Assembly (NCBI GenBank): GCA_016780665.1
Contig: JADHLM010000018.1
Span: 1-15,416 of the forward strand
Length of the DNA: 15,416 bases
Direction: 5' to 3'
Source of the DNA: Hyphomicrobiales bacterium
GTDB taxonomy: Bacteria; Pseudomonadota; Alphaproteobacteria; Rhizobiales; TMED25
Positions 1 through 8,319 of the stretch are shown here, piece by piece. Under the pieces are notes generated by a model. That model had not been told where the DNA came from. It did no database searches and saw only the letters and a program-made list of their open reading frames with translations. Each line of letters opens with the position of its first letter. The stretch's first letter is position 1. The translations under genes and the position numbers were made by a program.

Positions 1-178
1 GTGTGAAGATATCAGCAGAAGCTGTAGCAGCTGTACGACATCTATCGTTCATGCTGGCGTCGAAAGTTACTTCACCGCCGATAGATAGTGATATTGCGCT
101 TGCATTAGCTGGAGTAGCATACATGTTACCCACTAGCAGTAGAGCAGCAGCACCACCTAATAGTATTTTTTTATCCAT
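1..178 (-). CDS. Porin-like outer-membrane protein, 3' part cut by window edge
   Basis: Only the first 59 residues are visible; the gene runs off the left edge. The N-terminus is a clear Sec signal peptide: basic MDKK, a hydrophobic core at residues 5-19, and a likely cleavage site after ATPANA (residue 26). The mature start (SLSIGGEVTF, then Cys47 in DRCRTAATASADIF) resembles the same stretch of the neighbouring porin at 458-1717 (GTCFATANAADVF), so I read the two as paralogs. The product would be a beta-barrel pore in the outer membrane, but no barrel strands are visible here. The start at 178 is preferred because AAAGGA lies just upstream. An in-frame ATG at 191-193 would add five residues but would use that Shine-Dalgarno as coding sequence. 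The family call rests on the signal peptide and the paralogy only. Confidence 0.6.
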   Translation of the reverse strand, partial: MDKKILLGGAAALLLVGNMYATPANASAISLSIGGEVTFDASMNDRCRTAATASADIFT

Positions 179-209
179 GATATTTCCTTTCATAATAAAA
201 AAAGTTAAT

Positions 210-235
210 AAAAAAGTTATTTTATATAAAATAAC
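210..235 (-). repeat. Perfect 20-bp palindrome plus T-run in porin leader
   Basis: Positions 216-235 read GTTATTTTATATAAAATAAC, identical on both strands. On the minus strand it is followed directly by six T (215-210). This has the shape of an intrinsic terminator, but the stem is nearly all A-T and would be weak. It may be an attenuator in the left porin's leader, a terminator for the right porin, or a protein-binding site. The palindrome is seen; its role is inferred. Confidence 0.5.
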
Positions 236-240
236 GCACG

Positions 241-259
241 ATGCACGAACACCGTGCAT
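241..259 (-). other. Stem-loop near predicted 5' end of left porin mRNA
   Basis: ATGCACG (241-247) and CGTGCAT (253-259) form a perfect 7-bp stem with a 5-base loop. It is far more GC-rich than its surroundings. If the promoter at 268-295 is used, the transcript would begin almost exactly at this hairpin. That placement resembles the 5' stem-loops that stabilise some outer-membrane-protein mRNAs, such as E. coli ompA. The function is inferred. Confidence 0.45.
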
Positions 260-267
260 ATGCTAGT

Positions 268-295
268 AATTTATCAAATAATCATATAGTGACAA
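268..295 (-). promoter_or_regulatory. Sigma70-type promoter candidate for left porin
   Basis: On the minus strand, TTGTCA (290-295, 5 of 6 to the -35 consensus) is followed after 16 bases by TAAATT (268-273, 4 of 6 to the -10). The predicted start lies near 261, giving a leader of about 80 bases that contains both inverted repeats. AT-rich DNA yields chance matches, so this is moderate evidence only. Confidence 0.4.
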
Positions 296-457
296 GTAAG
301 AAATTTATATTTATTTTACTTTATTTTTAAGTGTGACATAAATGCAACAGCGATTAATGTATTATTAATAATTTGTTGTGTTTCATTAGCAAAATAAAGG
401 CCGAGAAAGCCAGGCTAACTCTATAATAAAGCAATATAAAATTGTGTAGTTGGAAAA

Positions 458-1717
458 TTAGAAGCCAAACGATAAGGATACACCAGCACGCCAAGCGCTT
501 GTCGATCCTGCACCTTGCTCTTGAGACATTTTATCCGTTGATGAACTCGATAGGCTGAGTCCCAAATCAAGATTTTCATTAAGTGGTTTTGTGGCATCTA
601 AAGATAAGATGGACGATTTATCTTCAACATTATCTCCGTTTGTTTTATTTCGAGCATAATCCAGAGATTCTTGTGCATAGCCCAAGGTATAATCAACATC
701 GTTAACAGAACTTCCAAAACCAAGAGACCAGACATTTGAATCGGCATTATCTGTGTTAAGATGTGAGAAAGCTGAAGAAAGTGTGTAGTTATCAAAGGAT
801 AACTCCATTCCTAATGCTGAGAGTAATTCATCACCACATGCATTTCCACCATAAAGGCCATCAAAAAAAGCATCAGCACTGGTTGCTGCTTCTGCTTTTA
901 TAAGATCGGCATCCAAACAACTTGATAGTTCATTGACTTTATTATTTGCTTTTTCTATGCCGCCACCTAAAGAAATTACTGTATCACCAATATATGTCTC
1001 ATAGCCTATACCTAATGAAATTGTTGTAAAATCAGAGTCATTTGATCCGATATTTCTACTGCTTAAGGATGTGCCAATACCAAGTTCAATGCCTGAAAAA
1101 GATGGTGTATAGTATGTTATGCTATAATTATCCTGAGATCCTGAAGTGTTTTTTACATGACCATCTTTGACAACATTGATAGCTGTCTTTGCTCCAGAGC
1201 CGTCTGTTCCTTTTAGCATCCCCTCAACGGCTGAAGATGATTCTTTTAAAACTAGCTTTCCATAATTACCCTCAAGAGATAACTCAGGGGATAAGGTTTG
1301 TTCATCTAGATCAAAGGTATTTGAAATTTTGAGCAACAAATCATCGGATAGCTCACTAGACCAGCCAAAAGTAACTTCTTCCATCTCAAGTTGAAAATTT
1401 TGTTCATCTTCTCCCTTGCATGGATCTTGGTCAAAAGTCATTGTTGCTTGATTATTTAGTGGTCCTGATCCTAAACCAATTGTTTGAAGATCTGCAGATT
1501 GAGCATTTCCATTATTATCTCTAGTTAATTCATTTCCAAAAACATCTGCTGCATTAGCTGTTGCAAAACATGTCCCAGATACAAAGGACCCATTGACAGT
1601 TAGATTGCCAAAAGTATCAATTGTACCATTGCCATTGCCATTAGGAGCATCGCCAGCAAAAACTGTCCCAGAAAACGCGAACAATAGCAGATATGATAGT
1701 GCGGATATTTTTTTCAT
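458..1717 (-). CDS. Porin-like outer-membrane beta-barrel protein
   Basis: This 419-residue protein has a signal peptide (MKKISALSYLLLFAFSGTVFA, cleavage after residue 21) and ends in GVSLSFGF. A terminal Phe after alternating hydrophobic residues is the outer-membrane insertion signal recognised by the BAM complex. The body has porin-like alternation: GNYGKLVLKES (150-160) resembles the strand-turn of Gram-negative trimeric porins, and ITYYTPSFSGIELGIGTS (200-217) resembles their strand after the constriction loop. It should form a passive pore for small solutes. Four cysteines (50, 100, 267, 294) suggest two disulfides, possibly pinning surface loops. The mature N-terminus is rich in Gly and Asn. 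A paralog lies downstream in the same direction. No strong ribosome binding site is seen before the ATG. The exact porin family and substrate cannot be told from sequence alone. Confidence 0.8.
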   Translation of the reverse strand: MKKISALSYLLLFAFSGTVFAGDAPNGNGNGTIDTFGNLTVNGSFVSGTCFATANAADVFGNELTRDNNGNAQSADLQTIGLGSGPLNNQATMTFDQDPCKGEDEQNFQLEMEEVTFGWSSELSDDLLLKISNTFDLDEQTLSPELSLEGNYGKLVLKESSSAVEGMLKGTDGSGAKTAINVVKDGHVKNTSGSQDNYSITYYTPSFSGIELGIGTSLSSRNIGSNDSDFTTISLGIGYETYIGDTVISLGGGIEKANNKVNELSSCLDADLIKAEAATSADAFFDGLYGGNACGDELLSALGMELSFDNYTLSSAFSHLNTDNADSNVWSLGFGSSVNDVDYTLGYAQESLDYARNKTNGDNVEDKSSILSLDATKPLNENLDLGLSLSSSSTDKMSQEQGAGSTSAWRAGVSLSFGF

Positions 1718-1721
1718 AGTT

Positions 1722-1733
1722 TTAATGCATTAA
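1722..1733. repeat. 12-bp palindrome upstream of porin start
   Basis: TTAATGCATTAA is a perfect palindrome lying 4 bases before the porin start codon, where a ribosome binding site would be expected. It could be an operator or chance in AT-rich DNA. Confidence 0.3.
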
Positions 1734-1753
1734 TCATTTGTTATGTAAGGTGT

Positions 1754-1781
1754 AGTCTAATATAATTAGTAAAACAGTCAA
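1754..1781 (-). promoter_or_regulatory. Sigma70-type promoter candidate for the 458-1717 porin
   Basis: On the minus strand TTGACT (1776-1781, 5 of 6) is followed after 16 bases by TAGACT (1754-1759, 4 of 6). The predicted leader is about 30 bases. It lies back to back with the promoter candidate of the leuS run in the divergent spacer 1718-1929. Confidence 0.4.
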
Positions 1782-1866
1782 TAAAGTACGCATGACTAAA
1801 ATACATAAATATTTATGATGTTGTATATAAGATACACTCTTTAATATTTTGTTAATTTTTATTTTG

Positions 1867-1895
1867 TTGACATAGTTCTTGCTTTATTTTTTACT
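1867..1895 (+). promoter_or_regulatory. Promoter candidate for the DUF3576-leuS-lptE-holA run
   Basis: A consensus -35 TTGACA (1867-1872) is followed by a 17-base spacer and TTTACT (1890-1895, 4 of 6 to the -10). Transcription would start near 1902, about 28 bases before the ATG at 1930. This is the best promoter match I see in the window, and it faces the four-gene plus-strand run. Confidence 0.55.
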
Positions 1896-1929
1896 GCCTT
1901 AAAACTATTGATACATTATATTGATAAAC

Positions 1930-2463
1930 ATGAACCACAGAAATAAATCCATTAAGAATATTCTCTTTTCCATACTAATAATAAGTATATTGAGTGGCTG
2001 TGCTTCTTCGTTCAATATGCCTGATTGGTTGGATGCAGAAACTTCAAGAGAGAGGAATGCTGAACGACAGGCAAAAAGAGACGGCGGCCCTAAAGGAAAA
2101 ATTCAAGATAATTTCACATTATTTGGGAGTGACACAAAGGATACAGGGGCAACAATAGGTGTGAACGCATTATTATGGAGAGCATCTTTGGATACAGTCT
2201 CATTTATGCCGTTAGAGCAAGCTGATCCTTACGGTGGTATTATCATGACCGAATGGTACACCAACCCAGAAAAACCAAATGAGCGCTATAAAATTACTAT
2301 TTACATTCTAGATAGCAAGCTCCGTGCAGATGCAATCAGAGTTTCATTTTTTATGCAACAATTGATTAATGGTGAATGGACAAACGTAATTGCAAGCGAT
2401 GAAACAAGAATCGCTCTTGAAAATAGTATCCTCACTAAAGCAAGGCAACTAAAGCAAGACTAG
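1930..2463 (+). CDS. DUF3576 family lipoprotein
   Basis: This lipoprotein of unknown function has 177 residues from ATG 1930. A lipobox ISILSGC places the lipidated Cys at residue 24, so the mature protein should be membrane-anchored, facing the periplasm. The central part ([16 protein letters not shown], then [13 protein letters not shown], then [19 protein letters not shown]) matches my recollection of the alphaproteobacterial DUF3576 family. This family is often found next to leuS, as here; the leuS start is 7 bases after this stop. A TTG at 1921 would add three residues. I prefer the ATG because lipoprotein signal peptides are short and neither start has a clear Shine-Dalgarno. Sharing a transcript with lptE hints at an envelope role, but no function should be assigned. 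Confidence 0.85.
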   Translation: MNHRNKSIKNILFSILIISILSGCASSFNMPDWLDAETSRERNAERQAKRDGGPKGKIQDNFTLFGSDTKDTGATIGVNALLWRASLDTVSFMPLEQADPYGGIIMTEWYTNPEKPNERYKITIYILDSKLRADAIRVSFFMQQLINGEWTNVIASDETRIALENSILTKARQLKQD

Positions 2464-2470
2464 AGGGTTC

Positions 2471-5074
2471 ATGGATCGATATAACCATCGCGAAGTAGAA
2501 AAAAAATGGCAGAGTAAGTGGGACTCTGAAAAGATTTTTGAAGCATCAGAGAATTCGGCACAAGAAAAATATTATGTCCTAGAAATGTTTCCCTACCCAT
2601 CCGGTAAAATACATATGGGTCACGTACGTAATTACACAATGGGAGATGTTGTAGCAAGATATAAGAGGGCTAAGGGCTTTAATGTACTTCACCCAATGGG
2701 CTGGGACGCTTTTGGAATGCCTGCTGAGAACGCTGCTATGCAAAATAATATTCACCCAGCAACATGGACTTATCAGAATATTGACAATATGAGAGCTCAA
2801 TTAAAGCTTCTTGGACTCTCGATTGATTGGTCACGTGAAATTGCAACCTGTGATCCTAAATATTATGCGCATGAGCAAAAATTATTTCTAGATTTTTACA
2901 GAAACGGTCTCGTTAGTAGAAAAAACTCAAAAGTAAATTGGGATCCCGTTGATAATACTGTATTAGCAAATGAACAAGTCATAGATGGAAAAGGATGGCG
3001 CTCAGGTGCAGAAGTTGAGATAAGAGAATTAACTCAGTGGTTTCTCAATATCACCGAATATGCTGAAGATCTAATTGAAAAACTCAATACGCTTGATAAC
3101 TGGCCCGATAAAGTAAAAACCATGCAAAATCATTGGATTGGAAAATCTACGGGGTTACAATTTCAATTTGAGGTTACAAAAACCCCCTTTGAGTCAGATG
3201 TTTTTCAATCAGTTGAGGTTTTTACAACGCGTCCTGATACATTATTTGGTGCGAGTTTTGTTGCTGTTGCCGCAGATCACCCAATTGCGAAAGAATTAGA
3301 AAAAACAAATAAGGAAGTTACTGACTTTATAAAAGAATGCAGATCAAAAGGTACAACTTTAGCAGAAATAGAGAAAGCTGAGAAAATTGGATATAACACA
3401 GGTATAAAAGTGAAGCATCCGTTTATCAAAAACAAAGAATTGGATGTATTTATTGCAAACTTTGTATTAATGGAATACGGAACAGGCGCAATATTTGGTT
3501 GTCCTGCACATGATCAGAGAGACTTAGACTTTGCTAGAAAGTATAATCTAGATGTCACACCTGTTGTACTGCCCAATGAATCTTCCGAAGCAGAATTTGA
3601 AATTCTTGATGAAGCATACACCGGTGAAGGAAAAATATTTAACTCTGATTTCTTAAATGGCAAAACCATCGAAGAAGCAAAGGAAATTGTTGCCAATAAA
3701 ATGTCATCAATGAAAGTTAACGGTTTACAACAAGGTGAGAAAAAAATTACTTACAGATTAAGAGACTGGGGTGTTTCTCGTCAACGTTACTGGGGTTGCC
3801 CAATACCAATTATTCACTGTGATGATTGTGGTGTGGTTGAAGTTCCCGAAAAAGACCTTCCAGTAAAATTACCTGATGATGTTGATTTTGATAAGCCTGG
3901 TAATCCACTTGAACGCCACAAAACATGGAAAAATGTCCAATGTCCTTCATGTAATAAGGACGCACGAAGGGAAACAGATACATTTGATACATTTGTAGAT
4001 TCCTCGTGGTATTTTGCCAGATTTTGTAGTCCTCATGCCAATCAACCAGTAGAAGAAGAAGCAATAAATTATTGGCTACCAGTTGATCAATATATAGGAG
4101 GAGTAGAACACGCTATTCTTCATTTGCTGTATTCAAGATTTTTTACGCGTGCGATGAAAGATACCAATCACGTGACATTAGAAGAACCCTTCTCGGGTTT
4201 ATTCACCCAAGGAATGGTAACACACGAAACGTATAAAGATAGTGATGGGAATTGGATATTTCCTGAAGAAGTAATTTTTGAGGATAACAAAGCCCTTCAC
4301 ATAAAAACCAAAAAACCTATTACAATTGGACCAATTGAATCCATGTCCAAATCAAAGAAGAATATTATTGATCCTCAGTCAATCGTTAATACTTTTGGAG
4401 CTGACACAGCCCGATGGTTCATTTTATCGGATACACCGCCTGAACGGGATATTCAATGGACAGATAAAGGCGTAGAAGCATCATCACGATTCATACAAAG
4501 AGTTTGGAAGATTATTAATGATGGAATAGCACATATATCAGAAAAAAATACTCCAGCTCCAGAAAGTTTTCATGAGCAAGCAATAAAAACACTGAAAATT
4601 ACTCACAAAGCAATAAAAGATGTAACGGATGCTTTAGAAAACCTAAGATTCAATAGAGCTATTGCCCATATTTATGAACTATCAAACCAAATACAGAGTG
4701 TTTTATATAATAAAAAATCGTTTGATAACAATGAGTTATATGTAAATAGAGAACTATTGGAAACATATTGTAAATTGTTTGCTCCCATGGCGCCACACAT
4801 AGCTGAGGAATGCTGGATGTTGCTTGGTCATGATAATTTACTTTCAGCAACTAGCTGGCCCATATTCATCAATGAATACATTGAAGAAGATAATGATCTA
4901 ATCATTATTCAAGTTAATGGCAAGAAAAGGGGGGAGACTCTCATACCAAGAAATGCAACACAGTCAGAAGTTGAGTCTATTGCTATGCAAATAGAAAATG
5001 TGCAAAAAGCAATAAATAGTGATATACGTAAGATTATATATGTTCCAAAGAGGATTTTGAATATTGTTCTATAA
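2471..5074 (+). CDS. leuS: Leucyl-tRNA synthetase
   Basis: This class I synthetase joins leucine to tRNA-Leu using ATP in the cytoplasm. At 867 residues it has the usual bacterial length. Visible motifs in order: the HIGH-type signature HMGH (48-51) within [19 protein letters not shown]; the CP1 editing domain with the threonine-rich [10 protein letters not shown] (252-261) and [15 protein letters not shown] (337-351), whose Asp348 corresponds to the conserved editing aspartate; a zinc-type CDDCG...CPSC module; the KMSKS-type loop SMSKS (624-628); and the C-terminal [10 protein letters not shown] needed for tRNA binding. It begins 7 bases after the DUF3576 stop with AGAGGG as ribosome binding site. 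Its last 11 bases overlap lptE, so the two are very likely co-transcribed. Confidence 0.97.
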   Translation: MDRYNHREVEKKWQSKWDSEKIFEASENSAQEKYYVLEMFPYPSGKIHMGHVRNYTMGDVVARYKRAKGFNVLHPMGWDAFGMPAENAAMQNNIHPATWTYQNIDNMRAQLKLLGLSIDWSREIATCDPKYYAHEQKLFLDFYRNGLVSRKNSKVNWDPVDNTVLANEQVIDGKGWRSGAEVEIRELTQWFLNITEYAEDLIEKLNTLDNWPDKVKTMQNHWIGKSTGLQFQFEVTKTPFESDVFQSVEVFTTRPDTLFGASFVAVAADHPIAKELEKTNKEVTDFIKECRSKGTTLAEIEKAEKIGYNTGIKVKHPFIKNKELDVFIANFVLMEYGTGAIFGCPAHDQRDLDFARKYNLDVTPVVLPNESSEAEFEILDEAYTGEGKIFNSDFLNGKTIEEAKEIVANKMSSMKVNGLQQGEKKITYRLRDWGVSRQRYWGCPIPIIHCDDCGVVEVPEKDLPVKLPDDVDFDKPGNPLERHKTWKNVQCPSCNKDARRETDTFDTFVDSSWYFARFCSPHANQPVEEEAINYWLPVDQYIGGVEHAILHLLYSRFFTRAMKDTNHVTLEEPFSGLFTQGMVTHETYKDSDGNWIFPEEVIFEDNKALHIKTKKPITIGPIESMSKSKKNIIDPQSIVNTFGADTARWFILSDTPPERDIQWTDKGVEASSRFIQRVWKIINDGIAHISEKNTPAPESFHEQAIKTLKITHKAIKDVTDALENLRFNRAIAHIYELSNQIQSVLYNKKSFDNNELYVNRELLETYCKLFAPMAPHIAEECWMLLGHDNLLSATSWPIFINEYIEEDNDLIIIQVNGKKRGETLIPRNATQSEVESIAMQIENVQKAINSDIRKIIYVPKRILNIVL

Positions 5075-5570
5075 CCTAAAAAATATTGCGTTAATATTAT
5101 TAGTTTCAATTACTATGTCTGGATGCTCAATGAGTCCGATGTATGGGGAAAACAGTGGTTCATCTGCCGTAATGAAAAATATTGATATTGTTCAAGTTAG
5201 AAACAGAGAACATCAAATAATCAGAAATGAACTCTTAAAATATATTGATGGCAATACATCAAGTACTAAAAAAACATTGGAACTAGATTTTAATGTAGAT
5301 GTTTCAAGAAGCGGGTTAATTTTTACAAGTACAGGTGAAGCGCAAAGAATGCAAATTGATGTAGAAGTTACATACGGAATATTCAGGATTACTGAATTTA
5401 GAGAATTAATATATAGTGACAAAGTTCGTGTTATTAATACCTATACGTTATCAAAATCAGAATATAATAATGCTCAAGCTGATATATCGACATTTAATCT
5501 AATATCAAAAGAGATAGCATCAAATATAAACAGACAAATATCTCTAAATTACCTTAATCTTGTAGAATAA
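5064..5570 (+). CDS. lptE: LPS-assembly lipoprotein LptE
   Basis: LptE is the outer-membrane lipoprotein that plugs the LptD barrel and helps deliver LPS to the cell surface. The 168-residue product has a lipoprotein signal peptide with lipobox TMSGC (Cys21), followed by MSPMYG, which matches the short PLYG-type motif common just after the lipidated Cys in this family. The rest is poorly conserved, as usual for LptE, and the position between leuS and holA is the strongest support. The start is TTG at 5064, inside the end of leuS. AGAGGA at 5049-5054 sits 9 bases upstream and supports this unusual start; no ATG or GTG gives a complete signal peptide. The 11-base overlap suggests translational coupling to leuS. 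Confidence 0.8.
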   Translation: MFYNLKNIALILLVSITMSGCSMSPMYGENSGSSAVMKNIDIVQVRNREHQIIRNELLKYIDGNTSSTKKTLELDFNVDVSRSGLIFTSTGEAQRMQIDVEVTYGIFRITEFRELIYSDKVRVINTYTLSKSEYNNAQADISTFNLISKEIASNINRQISLNYLNLVE

Positions 5571-5589
5571 TACTCCCCAGGAGAACGAC

Positions 5590-6606
5590 ATGGTAATATT
5601 AAGAAATAAGCAGGCAGAGAATTTTGTCAAGAACCCTAGCAATAATCCATTCTGTATTCTTGTACACGGACAAGACGAGGGATTAATTTCAGAGAGAACA
5701 CATTCATTAATCAACTTCTATGTAGAAAACAAAAATGATCCCTTCTCGCTGACTAGACTAAATAGCAAAATGCTAAGTGAGGATGCCGACTTATTAGGAA
5801 ACGAAATCAATACATATGGTTTAATGGGAGATAGAAAGGTTGTTTTTATAGACCTCTCATCTGATTTAAATTCTGAACAAGTTGATACAATAAAAAGTAA
5901 TAATGGGGATACATTAATCATAATAAAAGCCGGTGAATTAAAATCGTCTTCAAAAATAAAAATATTATGTGATAAAGATCAAAATTTTATATCAATCCCT
6001 TGTTATCAAATCACCTCCAATGACTTATCATCTCTCTTAAATAACGCTCTGTCTGAGAGAAAGCTATCGATGGACAGCAATACAAAACAATTAATTATTA
6101 GCTCACTGGGAAGAAATTATTTAGAGTCATTAACTGAAATTAATAAAATAATAGACCCATTTACTGACGGTGATCATATCTCGAGAGAGCACGTTGAACA
6201 ATCATTGGTTTCATCAGAAAGTATATTAATAAATGATTTGGTGGATTGTATCTTTGAGAAGAAGACTCATCAAGTGAGTATCTATCATCATTCAGTTCTA
6301 CAAACAATTAGCTCACCCCAAATACTAATTGTAATAAATAACCATATAATGAGATTGTTGGAGTTGCTTATAGAAAAAGAAAAAAGTGTTTTATCAATTA
6401 ATGATATTATATCAAAATCAAAGCCCCCTATTTTTTTTAAAAGACATTCATCCTTTATGAGGCAACTAAGTATTTGGAGTATAGAACAAGTGAATACATC
6501 TCTGGGATTTATATCAGAGGCAATAATAACTACCAGAAACCATGCAGAACTCGCAGATGAAATAACAGAGCGTGTTTTATTGAAAATATCTAATATGAAA
6601 AATTAA
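5590..6606 (+). CDS. holA: DNA polymerase III delta subunit
   Basis: HolA is the clamp-loader subunit that opens the beta sliding clamp so the loader can place it on primed DNA. The protein has 338 residues, near the family norm. The N-terminal segment FCILVHGQDEGLISER (21-36) matches the alphaproteobacterial form of the delta subunit, where a degenerate P-loop region reads LVYGPDEGLVSER-like. The C-terminal half is helical and low in conserved motifs, as expected. A good ribosome binding site (CAGGAGA) precedes the ATG, 19 bases after lptE. The TAA stop overlaps the parB stop on the opposite strand by 4 bases, so there is no room for a separate terminator. Confidence 0.87.
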   Translation: MVILRNKQAENFVKNPSNNPFCILVHGQDEGLISERTHSLINFYVENKNDPFSLTRLNSKMLSEDADLLGNEINTYGLMGDRKVVFIDLSSDLNSEQVDTIKSNNGDTLIIIKAGELKSSSKIKILCDKDQNFISIPCYQITSNDLSSLLNNALSERKLSMDSNTKQLIISSLGRNYLESLTEINKIIDPFTDGDHISREHVEQSLVSSESILINDLVDCIFEKKTHQVSIYHHSVLQTISSPQILIVINNHIMRLLELLIEKEKSVLSINDIISKSKPPIFFKRHSSFMRQLSIWSIEQVNTSLGFISEAIITTRNHAELADEITERVLLKISNMKN

Positions 6607-7478
6607 TTGATTAGTTTTGATTTAATCTTATCGAGCTGTAAATTATCAGAATAGCTAATGATTAGTTTACCTGATTTATTATTTTTTGTTTGAATTTCAA
6701 CTTTGAAACCAATAGCATCACTTATAGTTTTTTCTAAATTTGAAATATTTTGATCTTTAGTTTTTGTTTTATGAGATGAAATTGTGTTTGTCTTTTTCTG
6801 TTTTAAAAAATCTTCTGTTTGTCTAACACTTAATCCCTTTTCGATTATGAGATTCGCAATTTTCTCCGCATCATCAGATCCAATAAGTGCCCTTGCATGT
6901 CCAATTGTTATTTGACCTGATGCCAAATATTCCTGAACCTTTAGTGGTAGGTTTGTTAGTCTTAATATGTTAGCAATATAACTTCGACTCTTTCCGATGA
7001 CATTTGACAGGTCTTCTTGTGTGTAGTTATATATATCAATCAGCCTCTTGTAGCCTGATGCCTCATCAATAGGATTTAAATTACTTCTTTGTACATTTTC
7101 AATAATTGCAATTTCAAGTGCATCATCATCTGATAATGTTTTGATAATTGCAGGAATTTTATCCAGTTGCGCTATTTGCGCAGCTCTCCATCTTCGCTCT
7201 CCAGCAATAACTTCATATGAACTTTCATTCTCTCTCTGACGCACAATTATTGGCTGAACAATACCCCTCTCCTTAATTGAATTAGATAAATCAATCAATT
7301 CATCTTCTAAAAAAACGCTTCTTGGATTTTGTTTATTTGCTTGAATGTTTTCTATGGGTATCAATGATACATTGATTTCATCATGACTGTTATCGGATAT
7401 CACTTCTTTTGGGACATCTCCTATTAGAGATGCCAATCCTCTTCCTAATCTTGTTGTTGAATTTGATTGTTCAGCCAC
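6603..7478 (-). CDS. parB: Chromosome partitioning protein ParB
   Basis: ParB binds parS, uses CTP to close into a clamp that slides along DNA, and stimulates ParA so that sister origins are pulled apart. Features in the 291 residues: the N-terminal ParA-contacting motif LGRGLASLI (11-19); the ParB/Srx domain with NPRSVF (51-56) and SIKERGIVQPIIVR (67-80); the CTP-binding arginine patch GERRWRAA (93-100); ENVQRSNLNPIDEA (127-140); and a helix-turn-helix with the recognition region VIGKSRSYIANILRL (160-174). The last 40 or so residues are the dimerisation domain. The start is GTG at 7478. Its Shine-Dalgarno GAGGTAA overlaps the parA stop codon, indicating coupled translation. A perfect parS lies about 1.4 kb upstream in rsmG. 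Confidence 0.96.
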   Translation of the reverse strand: MAEQSNSTTRLGRGLASLIGDVPKEVISDNSHDEINVSLIPIENIQANKQNPRSVFLEDELIDLSNSIKERGIVQPIIVRQRENESSYEVIAGERRWRAAQIAQLDKIPAIIKTLSDDDALEIAIIENVQRSNLNPIDEASGYKRLIDIYNYTQEDLSNVIGKSRSYIANILRLTNLPLKVQEYLASGQITIGHARALIGSDDAEKIANLIIEKGLSVRQTEDFLKQKKTNTISSHKTKTKDQNISNLEKTISDAIGFKVEIQTKNNKSGKLIISYSDNLQLDKIKSKLIN

Positions 7479-7483
7479 GATTA

Positions 7484-8317
7484 TTACCTCATATTTAAAT
7501 TATTGTTTGATGTTCTATTATCTTTTTTTAATACTTCTGCTGCAAGACTCATATACGCCTGTGAGCCAACACATTTATGATCATAAAGCATAACAGGCTT
7601 GCCATATGAAGGAGCTTCGGAGACCCTTACATTTCTTGGTATTACCGTTTTATATACCTTATCACCCATAAAATCCCTTACATCTTTTGCAACCTGACCC
7701 GATAGATTATTCCTCTCATCAAACATTGTAAGAAGAACACCATGGATAAGTAAATCCTTATTTAAGGTATTTCTAACAAGTTCCACTGTTTCAAGTAATT
7801 GTCCTAAACCCTCTAATGCATAAAATTCGCATTGAAGGGGTACAATAATTCCACTAGAAGCTGCTAATGCATTAATTGTTATAAGGTTTAGTGATGGCGG
7901 ACAATCAATAAGTATATAGCTATACTTTACTGAGTCTTTATTAAGTTTTTCAATTGCTCTTTTGAGCTTAAATGATTTTTCATTATCATTAGCTAACACT
8001 GACTCTAAGCCTAGTAAATCTAATGTAGAGGGTACTATATGAAGATTATCAACAATAGTATCCATCTTAATATCATTAATTTCTTTCTCACCTGCAAGAA
8101 GATCATAACTTGAGAACTTACGATCATCTTTATTTATTCCAAGACCAGTAGATGCATTACCTTGAGGATCAAGATCGATTATCAAAACACTCTCTCCAGC
8201 ACCGGCTATTGCACAACCAAGGTTAAGCGTTGTTGTCGTTTTACCAACTCCACCTTTCTGGTTTGCAAGTGCAAAAATCTGAGTCTCTTTGTTTTTTTTG
8301 TTACCAAAACCAAACAT
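7484..8317 (-). CDS. parA: Chromosome partitioning ATPase ParA
   Basis: ParA is a DNA-binding ATPase that forms a gradient on the nucleoid along which ParB-parS complexes move. The 277 residues contain the deviant Walker A motif KGGVGKTT (21-28) with the signature Lys21, the A' motif DLDPQGN (48-54) and Walker B DCPPSL (138-143). The N-terminus has a short Lys/Asn-rich extension before the first strand. A chromosomal rather than plasmid ParA is indicated by the small size, the lack of an N-terminal HTH domain and the rsmG-parA-parB order. The start at 8317 is two bases after the rsmG stop, with only a weak GAGAT upstream, so translation probably depends on coupling. Confidence 0.97.
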   Translation of the reverse strand: MFGFGNKKNKETQIFALANQKGGVGKTTTTLNLGCAIAGAGESVLIIDLDPQGNASTGLGINKDDRKFSSYDLLAGEKEINDIKMDTIVDNLHIVPSTLDLLGLESVLANDNEKSFKLKRAIEKLNKDSVKYSYILIDCPPSLNLITINALAASSGIIVPLQCEFYALEGLGQLLETVELVRNTLNKDLLIHGVLLTMFDERNNLSGQVAKDVRDFMGDKVYKTVIPRNVRVSEAPSYGKPVMLYDHKCVGSQAYMSLAAEVLKKDNRTSNNNLNMR

Positions 8318-8319
8318 GT

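Larger units (their letters stand above)
179..457. other. Intergenic spacer between the two porin-like genes
   Basis: This 279-base AT-rich spacer holds no convincing gene. On the minus strand it contains a promoter-like pair (268-295), a 7-bp stem-loop (241-259) and a 20-base perfect palindrome followed by six T (210-235). These lie in the order expected for the leader of the left porin, though the last two could also act as a weak terminator for the right porin. Just after the right porin's stop, at about 396-412, a GC-richer patch on the minus strand (GGC, seven bases, GCC, then a T-rich stretch) could be a very weak terminator, but its stem is only 3 bp. Confidence 0.6.

Noticed and set aside
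171..179. TTATCCATG as a DnaA box
   Set aside because: It differs from TTATCCACA at the last two bases, is isolated, and overlaps the porin start codon.
3..266. Plus-strand open frame of 87 codons at the left edge
   Set aside because: It is antisense to the porin signal-peptide region, has no ribosome binding site and shows no recognisable domain; the minus-strand reading gives a clean signal peptide.
4168..4175. TCACGTGA core in leuS as a second parS
   Set aside because: The flanking arms do not match parS (9 of 16 overall), and the codons encode an ordinary LeuS segment.
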